A DNA stretch of 6,510 nt from Desulfococcus sp. GTDB taxonomy: Bacteria; Desulfobacterota; Desulfobacteria; Desulfobacterales; Desulfosalsimonadaceae. This document shows, in pieces, positions 1-5,465 of this stretch (position 1 is the stretch's first letter; each line of letters begins with the position of its first letter). The stretch lies in NCBI GenBank assembly GCA_024641805.1, contig JAHECJ010000027.1, positions 4,400 through 10,909 of the forward strand. Reading direction: 5' to 3'. The notes beneath the pieces are model-generated. The model searched no databases, had not been told where the DNA came from, and saw only the letters and a list, made by a program, of their open reading frames with translations. The translations under genes and the position numbers were made by a program.

Positions 1-531
1 ATAAAATTCATCGGTGTGGGTGAAAAACTGAACCAGCTGGAGCCGTTTCATCCGGATCGGGTGACATCCCGTATTCTGGGGATGGGTGACATGCTCACCT
101 TCATCGAAAAAGCCCAGAGTGCCGTGGATGAGAAAAAAGCGGCGGAGCTTGAAAAAAAACTCAGGAAGAATGAATTTACACTGGAAGATTTTCGTGACCA
201 GATGTCCCAGGTTCGTAAAATGGGGTCGTTGAATGATCTCATCAAGATGATCCCTGGTGTCAGCAAAAGCAAACAGTTTAAAAATCTTCAGGTTGATGAT
301 CGGGAGTTGGTCCGTGTGGAAGCGATTATTAATTCGATGACGCGCGTTGAGCGCCGAAATCATTCGATTATTAATGGCAGCCGAAGAAAAAGAATTGCAA
401 ATGGCAGTGGAAACAGTGTACAGGAAGTAAATAAGTTATTGAAAAATTATACACAAGTATTAAAAATGATGAAGAAGATCAACAAGGGCGGTTTTATGCG
501 CGGAATGGGCCGCGGAATGATGCCTTTTTGA
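1..531 (+). CDS. ffh: Signal recognition particle protein Ffh, C-terminal part (5' end outside window)
   Basis: Ffh is the SRP GTPase that, with 4.5S RNA, binds signal sequences on ribosomes and delivers them to FtsY at the inner membrane. The reading frame is open from base 1, giving 176 residues; about 270 N-terminal residues (N domain and most of the G domain) lie upstream, judging from the usual family length of about 450. Visible parts are the closing end of the G domain (IKFIGVGEKL, fragment residues 1-10), the linker LEPFHPDR (13-20), then the methionine-rich M domain. That domain contains ILGMGD (25-30), KMIPG (82-86) and the 4.5S RNA-binding segment SRRKRIANGSG (127-137), ending in a short tail rich in Met and Gly. 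A His stands where Pro is usual just before IINGSRR. The stop codon's last base begins the rpsP ribosome-binding site. No internal start is needed; the apparent GTG at 16 is an internal Val codon. Confidence 0.97.
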   Translation: MKFIGVGEKLNQLEPFHPDRVTSRILGMGDMLTFIEKAQSAVDEKKAAELEKKLRKNEFTLEDFRDQMSQVRKMGSLNDLIKMIPGVSKSKQFKNLQVDDRELVRVEAIINSMTRVERRNHSIINGSRRKRIANGSGNSVQEVNKLLKNYTQVLKMMKKINKGGFMRGMGRGMMPF

Positions 532-536
532 AGGAG
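531..536 (+). promoter_or_regulatory. Shine-Dalgarno site of rpsP overlapping the ffh stop
   Basis: AAGGAG begins on the last base of the ffh TGA and lies 11 nt before the rpsP ATG. The placement supports both the rpsP start and translational coupling between ffh and rpsP. Confidence 0.75.
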
Positions 537-547
537 TGGAATAAAAT

Positions 548-787
548 ATGGCAGTGAAAATCAGATTAGCGCGATACGGTGCAAAAAAAAGACCGTTCTA
601 CCGAATTGTTGTTGCGGACGGCCAGTATCCGCGTGACGGGAGATTTCTGGAAAACGTCGGCACATATAACCCGATGGTGGAACCGACCGTAGTTACCCTG
701 AAAAAGGAAAGGATCGAATACTGGCTCGGCCAAGGCGCAACCCCGACGGATACAGTGAGCAGTCTGTTAAAAAAAGAAGGTCTTTAA
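548..787 (+). CDS. rpsP: 30S ribosomal protein bS16
   Basis: bS16 is a small ribosomal protein of the 30S body that binds 16S rRNA early in assembly. The 79-residue product has the family's opening, MAVKIRLARYGAKKRPFYRI (1-20), followed by VVADGQYPRDGRFLENVG (21-38) and YNP (40-42), and the later helix with ERIEYWLGQGATPTDTV (54-70). The length matches the short form of the family and the gene looks complete. It starts 16 nt after ffh with a clear AAGGAG site, so co-transcription with ffh is likely. A 71-nt gap follows before the KH-domain gene. The ffh/rpsP/KH/rimM/trmD order is the well-known bacterial arrangement, which fixes the identity further. Confidence 0.98.
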   Translation: MAVKIRLARYGAKKRPFYRIVVADGQYPRDGRFLENVGTYNPMVEPTVVTLKKERIEYWLGQGATPTDTVSSLLKKEGL

Positions 788-858
788 TTAGTTCCAGTTT
801 TAAGCGTTTTTTACCTCTTAATCCTTAATTCCCGGCAGCTATTAAAAGGAGACGGACC

Positions 859-1092
859 ATGAAAGATCTGATCACGTACATCGCAAAAGCGCTTGTTGAC
901 CATCCCGAAGAGGTAAAGGTTACCGAAATTTTAGGTGACCAGACTTCGGTCTTGGAGCTGAAAGTTGCAAAGGAGGACTTGGGAAAGGTTATTGGTAAAC
1001 AGGGTCGCACTGCGAGGGCAATGCGGACACTGTTAAGCGCGTCTTCCGCAAAGATCAGAAAAAGGACGGTCCTCGAAATCGTAGAAGACTAG
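859..1092 (+). CDS. khpA: KH-domain RNA-binding protein (KhpA/YlqC family)
   Basis: This small single-domain KH protein binds RNA; in Gram-positive bacteria its relatives (KhpA) pair with KhpB/Jag and affect small RNAs and cell envelope growth, while the role in Proteobacteria-like lineages is little studied. The 77-residue product shows a strand-helix opening (MKDLITYIAKALVDHPEEV, 1-19), then the diagnostic KH GxxG loop in VIGKQGR (44-50), followed by the helix TARAMRTLLSA (51-61). The loop and helix form the nucleic-acid groove. The start is fixed by AAGGAG seven nt upstream. The gene sits between rpsP and rimM (4-nt gap to rimM), exactly where the family is normally found. No KhpB/Jag partner lies in the window. 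Family assignment is firm; the cellular role is inferred from relatives. Confidence 0.93.
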   Translation: MKDLITYIAKALVDHPEEVKVTEILGDQTSVLELKVAKEDLGKVIGKQGRTARAMRTLLSASSAKIRKRTVLEIVED

Positions 1093-1096
1093 ACGG

Positions 1097-1609
1097 ATGA
1101 TAAAAGACGATACCCTTTTGATAGGAAAAATTGTTGGCGTACACGGCATGAAAGGGTGTTTGAAAGTCTACTCTTTTGACGGATCAATGGATTTGTTCGG
1201 TCCCGGTCGCCAGATCAGGTTTAAACGCGGCAGTGGCGAGATGAAAACGTATACGGTGAAAGAGGTTGAGCCGTATAAGAAATTTTTACGCATTGTCTTT
1301 GAGGATTTATCGGATCGCACGGCTGCGGAATCACTGGTGGGTTGCGAACTGCTGATTAATCGGTCTGAGATGCCTGAGCCTGAAGCGGGAAGATGGTATT
1401 GGTGCGACCTTATCGGGTTGGCGGTTTATCAGGTTGATGGCGCTTATCTGGGACATGTAGAGAATCTGTTTGAAACCGGGAGCAATGATGTTCTCGTGGT
1501 AAAGCAAGGGGATACGGAAATCCTCATACCGGTCATTGCATCCATCGTTTGCGATGTTGATCTTGAAGAAAAGAAGATCAAAGTCGATTTGCCCGATGGG
1601 TTGTTGTAG
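1097..1609 (+). CDS. rimM: 16S rRNA-processing/ribosome maturation factor RimM
   Basis: RimM assists maturation of the 30S head, binding ribosomal protein uS19 and helping late 16S processing. The 170 residues match the usual length. The N-terminal RimM domain (about 6-92) opens with LLIGKIVGVHGMKG (7-20). The C-terminal PRC-barrel domain (about 98-170) begins at WYWCDLIG (100-107), continues with ETGSNDVLVV (126-135) and ILIPVI (142-147), and ends in VDLPDGLL (163-170), the standard family ending. The ATG lies 4 nt after the khpA stop and has no strong Shine-Dalgarno sequence, only a weak purine stretch inside the end of khpA, so translation probably depends on coupling to khpA. trmD follows after 14 nt, the classic rimM-trmD pair. 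Confidence 0.97.
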   Translation: MIKDDTLLIGKIVGVHGMKGCLKVYSFDGSMDLFGPGRQIRFKRGSGEMKTYTVKEVEPYKKFLRIVFEDLSDRTAAESLVGCELLINRSEMPEPEAGRWYWCDLIGLAVYQVDGAYLGHVENLFETGSNDVLVVKQGDTEILIPVIASIVCDVDLEEKKIKVDLPDGLL

Positions 1610-1623
1610 AAGGTAGCAAATCG

Positions 1624-2370
1624 ATGCAATTCAGCGTATTGACGATTTTTCCGGAGATTTTTGATTCCTTTTTGTCACACGGTATTATTCGGCGGGCGAT
1701 TGAGGGGAACATTATTACCGTCAATCCGCTGGATATTAGAGACTTTGCCGAGGGAAAACACCGGATTACGGATGACCGGCCTTATGGCGGCGGGGCTGGC
1801 ATGGTGATGAAACCGGAACCCCTGGCCGGGGCGATTGCAGAAGCCCGAAAATTAATGCCTGGGGGGCGAACCATATTGTTATCGCCTCAGGGGAGGCCGT
1901 TTAAGCAGTCGGTAGCCGCTGAATTTTCATTGCTTGAAGGGCTTATTTTTATTTGCGGCCGTTATGAAGGCGTCGATGAACGGATTTATAAATATATCGA
2001 CGATGAGATTTCGATTGGTGATTATGTTTTAACCGGTGGTGAGCCGGCAGCGATGATTATTATCGATGCGGTGACCCGTTTGCTCCCGGGGGCGCTGGGT
2101 GGTGAGGCGTCAGCGGAAAAAGACTCATTTACGGATGATCTGCTGGAGCATGCCCATTACACGCGGCCTCCCGAATTTGAGGGTGAAAGCGTTCCGGACG
2201 TTCTTTTGTCGGGAAATCACGGGATCATCGAAGACTGGCGGCTGGGGTCGTCACTCGTTCGAACACTGATAAAGCGCCCGGATCTTCTGGAAAAAAGGAT
2301 ACTGAGCAGCCGGGAAAAACAGGTATTGAAACAGTGGTGCGAATATATTGAACGATTTATCTCCGGCTAG
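1624..2370 (+). CDS. trmD: tRNA (guanine-37-N1)-methyltransferase TrmD
   Basis: TrmD transfers a methyl group from S-adenosylmethionine to N1 of G37 in tRNAs, preventing +1 frameshifting. The 248-residue product is full length. It carries DDRPYGGGAGMVMKPEPL (50-67), and the trefoil-knot SAM-binding motifs LLSPQGRPF (85-93), CGRYEGVDERI (111-121) and SIGDYVLTGGEPA (130-142). By position against the E. coli enzyme, the catalytic Arg154 and Asp169 correspond here to Arg152 (in DAVTRLLPG) and Asp167 (in SAEKDSF). The C-terminal tRNA-recognition domain has HYTRP (178-182) and VLLSGNHGII (193-202). The usual GLLDxPxYTRP stretch reads DLLEHAHYTRP, a mild variation. An AAGGT site 9 nt upstream supports the ATG. 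Its last 23 nt overlap the start of the next methyltransferase gene. Confidence 0.98.
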   Translation: MQFSVLTIFPEIFDSFLSHGIIRRAIEGNIITVNPLDIRDFAEGKHRITDDRPYGGGAGMVMKPEPLAGAIAEARKLMPGGRTILLSPQGRPFKQSVAAEFSLLEGLIFICGRYEGVDERIYKYIDDEISIGDYVLTGGEPAAMIIIDAVTRLLPGALGGEASAEKDSFTDDLLEHAHYTRPPEFEGESVPDVLLSGNHGIIEDWRLGSSLVRTLIKRPDLLEKRILSSREKQVLKQWCEYIERFISG

Positions 2371-2923
2371 GTTATCTGTTGCCCTGTTGCATCACCCGGT
2401 GAAAAATAAAAACGGTGAGGTCATTACATCAGCGGTAACCAATCTCGACCTGCATGACATTGCCCGAATTGCAAAAACTTATGGCATTGAATCTTTTTAT
2501 GTGGTAACACCGCTGGAAGATCAAAAGGCGCTGGTTGAAAAAATCGTTTCCCACTGGATTGACGGATGGGGGGGAACATATAACCCGAAGCGCCGCGAGG
2601 CTTTGTCTCTGGTAAAAGTCAAGGATTCATTGGCTCAGGTTGTTGATGATATGAAAGCGGATACGAATACCGATATCCGCGTTGTTGTCACGTGTGCAGT
2701 TGAAAAACAGCAGATGTTGCGGTTTGAAGATTTTCGGCATCGGTTGAATGAGCCGGATAAAACATATCTTCTGGCCTTTGGTACCGCATGGGGTTTGACG
2801 GATGAATTTATAGCGGCAGCGGATTTTGTTCTCGAACCGGTTAAAGGCCGGTCAGGATATAACCATCTGCCGGTTCGTGCGGCGGTTGCGATTATTTTGG
2901 ACAGGCTTTTGGGAATCGACTGA
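2348..2923 (+). CDS. SPOUT-family RNA methyltransferase (Tm1570/Methyltrn_RNA_4 type), substrate unknown
   Basis: This is a predicted SAM-dependent RNA methyltransferase of the family represented by Thermotoga Tm1570 (Pfam Methyltrn_RNA_4), often encoded next to or fused with TrmD. The 191 residues include ALLHHPVKNKNGEV (12-25), SAVTNLDLHDIARIAKTYGI (28-47), FYVVTPL (50-56), HWIDGWGGTYNP (69-80), a SAM-loop-like segment FGTAWGLTDE (144-153) and YNHLPVRAAVAIILDRLL (171-188). These match the family from memory, and the knotted C-terminal half resembles SPOUT folds. The start is a TTG inside trmD; no ATG or GTG occurs in frame before the conserved ALLHHPV segment, so TTG at 2348 is the best choice although its Shine-Dalgarno site is weak. 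A 23-nt overlap with trmD suggests translational coupling. The RNA target is not evident from sequence; it is not TrmD, RsmI or TrmL by motif. Confidence 0.88.
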   Translation: MNDLSPARLSVALLHHPVKNKNGEVITSAVTNLDLHDIARIAKTYGIESFYVVTPLEDQKALVEKIVSHWIDGWGGTYNPKRREALSLVKVKDSLAQVVDDMKADTNTDIRVVVTCAVEKQQMLRFEDFRHRLNEPDKTYLLAFGTAWGLTDEFIAAADFVLEPVKGRSGYNHLPVRAAVAIILDRLLGID

Positions 2924-2947
2924 GATTCGTACCATTCACCGAGTACA

Positions 2948-2975
2948 TTAAAACGTGTTTGTCACTGCGTTTTGA
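2948..2975 (+). other. Weak AT-rich hairpin in the leader of rplS
   Basis: In the 76-nt gap before rplS, AAAAC (2950-2954) plus GTG (2955-2957) can pair with CAC (2963-2965) plus GTTTT (2969-2973), leaving a 5-nt loop and a 3-nt bulge. Two further outer pairs (one G-U) are possible. The stem is AT-rich and followed by AAATAAATAAA rather than a U tract, so it is not a good terminator. It could be a leader element for rplS or chance. Confidence 0.22.
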
Positions 2976-2999
2976 AATAAATAAATTTAGAGGATTGTC

Positions 3000-3356
3000 A
3001 TGGAAAAGATTAAACAGATCGAAAGAGAACAATTACGACTTGATATTCCGGATTTCATCCCGGGTGATACGGTTAAAGTACATGTAAGAATCAGGGAAGG
3101 TGAAAAAGAACGTATCCAGGTATTCCAGGGAGTCGTAATCAGTCGACGCAATGGCACCACCAATGCTTCTTTTGTCGTCCGCAAAGTGTCTTACGGCATC
3201 GGTGTAGAGCGCGTATTTCCCCTGCATTCCCCCAGTATTTCCAAAATCGAGGTGGTTACTCATGGCCGGGTACGACGGTCAAAAATATACTACCTGCGCA
3301 ATCTGAGAGGAAAGGCTTCAAGGATTAAAGAACGTCGGCGGGATCAGCAGAAGTAA
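3000..3356 (+). CDS. rplS: 50S ribosomal protein bL19
   Basis: bL19 lies at the 30S-50S interface of the ribosome and binds 23S rRNA. The 118-residue product is the normal size. Family segments seen are the opening helix (MEKIKQIEREQLRLDIPDF, 1-19), PGDTVKVHVRIREGEKERIQ (21-40), FQGVVISRRNG (42-52), SFVVRKVSYGIGVERVFPLH (57-76) and the basic tail VRRSKIYYLRNLRGKASRIK (91-110). The ATG is supported by AGAGGA ending 5 nt upstream. The 76-nt gap to the preceding methyltransferase is longer than the others in this block and holds a weak hairpin. A 179-nt gap follows. The neighbouring trmD-rplS arrangement is standard, here with one extra gene between them. Confidence 0.98.
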   Translation: MEKIKQIEREQLRLDIPDFIPGDTVKVHVRIREGEKERIQVFQGVVISRRNGTTNASFVVRKVSYGIGVERVFPLHSPSISKIEVVTHGRVRRSKIYYLRNLRGKASRIKERRRDQQK

Positions 3357-3408
3357 GATTCGTCTTTCATCAGGGTTAGTTTCATACGAACATAACGTTG
3401 CCCGGATC

Positions 3409-3431
3409 AGATGGAATTGTATTCCGGATCT
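3409..3431 (+). other. Hairpin and flanking CCGGATC direct repeat in the rplS-rnhB gap
   Basis: The 179-nt stretch 3357-3535 has no supportable gene on either strand. Within it GGAAT (3413-3417) pairs perfectly with ATTCC (3421-3425) around a 3-nt loop, and the stem extends through AGAT (3409-3412) with ATCT (3428-3431) across a 2-nt bulge, giving 9 pairs. CCGGATC occurs at 3402-3408 and again at 3424-3430. No U-tract follows, so a rho-independent terminator is unlikely. A processing site, protein-binding site or chance structure are all possible. The rest of the gap shows no promoter with good -35 and -10 boxes. Confidence 0.3.
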
Positions 3432-3535
3432 CTTCACTCCGCCTGGTCTTGATTCGATGCGGTCCGGCTGAAGGCTGGGACGTTTATTACCCGGGTTTTG
3501 CACGAGTCTGACGATTTCCTGGACGAAGGATCGAA

Positions 3536-4147
3536 ATGACACTTGATGCGTGGGTGTTTGAGAAAGCAGCCTGGAAAAACGGTTATACTTCTGTCGCCGG
3601 TATTGACGAGGCCGGACGCGGTCCGCTGGCCGGTCCGGTTGTTTCTGCTGCCGTGATTCTTCCGGATGATGTGCCGATTTCGGGCATTAAAGATTCCAAG
3701 AAAATAAGCCCGACCAGAAGGGAAAAATTGTTCGATGATATCCACCGGCATGCGATCGCCGTTGGGGTCGGAATTGTGGGTCCGGTTGAAATTGACCGGA
3801 TGAATATTCTGCAGGCATCGTTATTGTCGATGGCGATATCTGTCCGGAATCTGCAGACAGTTCCCGATTTTCTCCTGATTGACGGCCAGTTTCCCATTTC
3901 TGGCGATCTCCCCCAGAAAGCAATCCCCAAAGGTGATTCTTTAAGTATATCCATTGCAGCAGCATCGATTATCGCCAAGGTGACACGCGACAGAATAATG
4001 GACCAGTATGCCCGCGACTACCCGGAGTTCGATTTCTCCCGAAACAAAGGGTATCCGACCAGAGCGCATAAGGAAGCCATTCGTAAATACGGGTATTGTT
4101 CCATTCATCGGTTGAGTTTCAAGGGAGTCAAGGAATATTGCCGATAG
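3536..4147 (+). CDS. rnhB: Ribonuclease HII
   Basis: RNase HII cuts the RNA strand of RNA/DNA hybrids and removes single ribonucleotides from DNA. The 203-residue product is a normal length. The metal-binding DEDD set is complete: Asp24 and Glu25 in GIDEAGRGPLAGPVV (22-36), Asp116 in LLIDG (113-117) and Asp134 in PKGDSLSISIAAASIIAKVT (131-150). KDSKKIS (52-58) and HRLSFKGVKE (191-200) are also family segments; the position after HR is usually Arg or another polar residue and is Leu here. GAAGGA ending 5 nt upstream sets the ATG, and an in-frame TGA at 3509-3511 excludes a longer upstream extension. It opens the second gene block, after the window's widest gap, and is followed by yraN after 42 nt, a frequent pairing in bacteria. 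Confidence 0.97.
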   Translation: MTLDAWVFEKAAWKNGYTSVAGIDEAGRGPLAGPVVSAAVILPDDVPISGIKDSKKISPTRREKLFDDIHRHAIAVGVGIVGPVEIDRMNILQASLLSMAISVRNLQTVPDFLLIDGQFPISGDLPQKAIPKGDSLSISIAAASIIAKVTRDRIMDQYARDYPEFDFSRNKGYPTRAHKEAIRKYGYCSIHRLSFKGVKEYCR

Positions 4148-4189
4148 AGTGTTACTCATCACTTCAAAAATGCATGGCGCCCCTTATCT

Positions 4190-4561
4190 ATGCTGAATTT
4201 ACGACAAAAATTCGGAAAATTCGGTGAAGACTTGGCCGCCCGATATTTGAAAAAACAGGGATATCAGATCCTCTGTAAAAATTTTCGGTGCCGGTTCGGT
4301 GAAATTGATATTATTGCAAAAGATTCGGATACCGTTGTTTTTATCGAGGTAAAATCCCGCAGGACATCGACATTCGGGCATCCCAAATTCGCTATTACGC
4401 ATGAGAAGCAGGAACGAATATCAAAAACCGCCCTGTATTATCTTAAAAAAAATGATCAGAGCAATTGCAGGGCTCGCTTCGACGTGGTAACCGTTAACTC
4501 AGTTGATAAGAAAACCGACGTCGAGATTATTAAAAATGCCTTTGAACTCGCCTACAAATGA
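4190..4561 (+). CDS. YraN family (UPF0102) predicted nuclease-fold protein
   Basis: This is a 123-residue YraN/UPF0102 protein with a restriction-endonuclease-like fold; the family has no well-established function, though links to recombination and DNA repair have been proposed. The N-terminal motif GKFGEDLAARYLKKQGYQIL (9-28) and the nuclease core RFGEIDIIAKD (36-46) with FIEVKSR (51-57) are clear. The candidate metal-binding and catalytic residues Glu38, Asp40, Glu53 and Lys55 are all present, so the active-site pattern is intact. RFDVV (96-100) is another family mark. The only in-frame start is ATG 4190; no Shine-Dalgarno sequence precedes it, so initiation may be weak or leaderless-like within the transcript. 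Its last 26 nt overlap the chosen rsmI start. Position between rnhB and rsmI is typical. Confidence 0.93.
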   Translation: MLNLRQKFGKFGEDLAARYLKKQGYQILCKNFRCRFGEIDIIAKDSDTVVFIEVKSRRTSTFGHPKFAITHEKQERISKTALYYLKKNDQSNCRARFDVVTVNSVDKKTDVEIIKNAFELAYK

Positions 4562-5465
4562 CTCGTTACAGAAATTTCTGACCGGTACGCTTTATATTGT
4601 CGCTACCCCCATCGGCAATCTCAAAGATATCACGTTCAGAGCGCTCGAAATTTTCGAAAAAGTAGATCTCATTGCCGCCGAAGACACCCGCCACACCAAA
4701 AAACTTCTTTCCCACTTTAATATCCAGTCCCGTCTGATCGCCTATCATGAGCATAATGAAGAGCAAAGCACCAAAGGGATTCTTGAAAAGCTTAAATCCG
4801 GATTTTCGGTTGCCCTGGTTTCCAGTGCCGGGACACCGACGGTTTCCGATCCCGGTTATCGCCTGATCAATACCGCCGTTAAGGAAAATATTCCCGTGGT
4901 TCCGATTCCGGGCGTTTCAGCCGCTATTACAGCGCTTTCCGCATCCGGATTGCCATCCGACCGATTCATCTTTATCGGGTTTTTGCCGTCCAAATCTGCA
5001 AAACGGCGGGAACAACTCGAAGCGCTTGCCGATGTGGACTCGACATTGATTTTTTATGAGTCTCCCCGGCGGATTGTAGCGGTCATGGATGAAATGATTC
5101 AGATCATGGGAGACCGGTATGCTGTTTTTTCAAGGGAAATGACCAAGACCTACGAAGAATTTTTAAGGGGAAACCTTTCCGGACTGTCGGCAGAGCTGAA
5201 AAACCGGCCGGCGATTAAAGGTGAAATAACGCTGCTGGTCTCCGGTGATAAAATCGAAAAACCATTTTGCTTTGATGATGTTCGGCCGATGGTTGAAAAG
5301 GAACTGAAGAAAGGGAAAACCGGTGTTTTAAAGCTCGCCCGAGAATTATCCAAAGCCTATGGCGTGTCTAAGAATATGCTGTATGAAAAAATCGTGGAAC
5401 TAAAATCTTCGATGTCTCAAGAATCTGACGGGGAAAAAGGAGAAAGTGACGATGGACAGACTTGA
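4536..5465 (+). CDS. rsmI: 16S rRNA (cytidine-1402-2'-O)-methyltransferase RsmI
   Basis: RsmI adds the 2'-O-methyl group to C1402 in the ribosomal decoding centre, using SAM. From ATG 4536 the product is 309 residues, somewhat longer than the usual 280-290. It has the tetrapyrrole-methylase-like fold with LYIVATPIGNLKDIT (19-33), AEDTRHTKKLL (48-58), YHEHNE (70-75), DRFIFIGFLPSK (142-153), FYESPRRI (173-180) and KGEITLLVSG (228-237). A C-terminal RsmI helical domain (about 245-290) is followed by an acidic tail rich in Ser, Glu and Asp. The signature usually written SDAGTP reads SSAGTP (96-101), so a conserved Asp is Ser. A longer frame opens at TTG 4503, but ATG 4536 is closer to the conserved core and still leaves 17 extra residues. 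The tail's coding DNA contains the next gene's ribosome-binding site. Confidence 0.95.
   Translation: MPLNSPTNDSLQKFLTGTLYIVATPIGNLKDITFRALEIFEKVDLIAAEDTRHTKKLLSHFNIQSRLIAYHEHNEEQSTKGILEKLKSGFSVALVSSAGTPTVSDPGYRLINTAVKENIPVVPIPGVSAAITALSASGLPSDRFIFIGFLPSKSAKRREQLEALADVDSTLIFYESPRRIVAVMDEMIQIMGDRYAVFSREMTKTYEEFLRGNLSGLSAELKNRPAIKGEITLLVSGDKIEKPFCFDDVRPMVEKELKKGKTGVLKLARELSKAYGVSKNMLYEKIVELKSSMSQESDGEKGESDDGQT
5437..5442 (+). promoter_or_regulatory. Shine-Dalgarno site of the acyl-CoA synthetase gene inside rsmI
   Basis: AAGGAG lies 9 nt before ATG 5452, within the last codons of rsmI. It decides the start of the downstream gene and is one of the strongest ribosome-binding sites in the window. 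Confidence 0.8.

Noticed and set aside
324..375. Repeated GATTATTAAT within ffh
   Set aside because: Both copies encode Ile-Ile-Asn at conserved positions of the M domain; the repeat reflects codon choice rather than a DNA element.
788..858. AT-rich gap between rpsP and khpA with short CTTAAT repeats and a run of T
   Set aside because: The T run is not preceded by a GC-rich stem and the possible pairings (TTAAG with CTTAA) are too weak to call a terminator or leader.
2959..2987. Promoter-like TTGTCA, 17 nt, TAAATT before rplS
   Set aside because: The -10 box matches poorly, and a start point there would fall at or within the rplS ribosome-binding site, leaving almost no leader.
3398..3425. 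Promoter-like TTGCCC, 16 nt, TATTCC before rnhB
   Set aside because: Only about half of the consensus positions match, and the -10 candidate is part of the hairpin stem.
3434..3751. Minus-strand open frame reaching into the rplS-rnhB gap
   Set aside because: More than half lies antisense to rnhB, there is no recognisable domain, and no ribosome-binding site was seen at its start.
3583..3978. Minus-strand open frame of 131 codons
   Set aside because: It is antisense to the rnhB active-site region and explained as a shadow of that gene.
4170..4196. Eight-codon open frame overlapping the yraN start
   Set aside because: It has no ribosome-binding site and no recognisable leader-peptide character, so chance is the simpler explanation.
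4503..4535. Upstream TTG start extending RsmI by 11 residues
   Set aside because: The ATG at 4536 is closer to the conserved core, and the product is already longer than usual at the N-terminus with that start.
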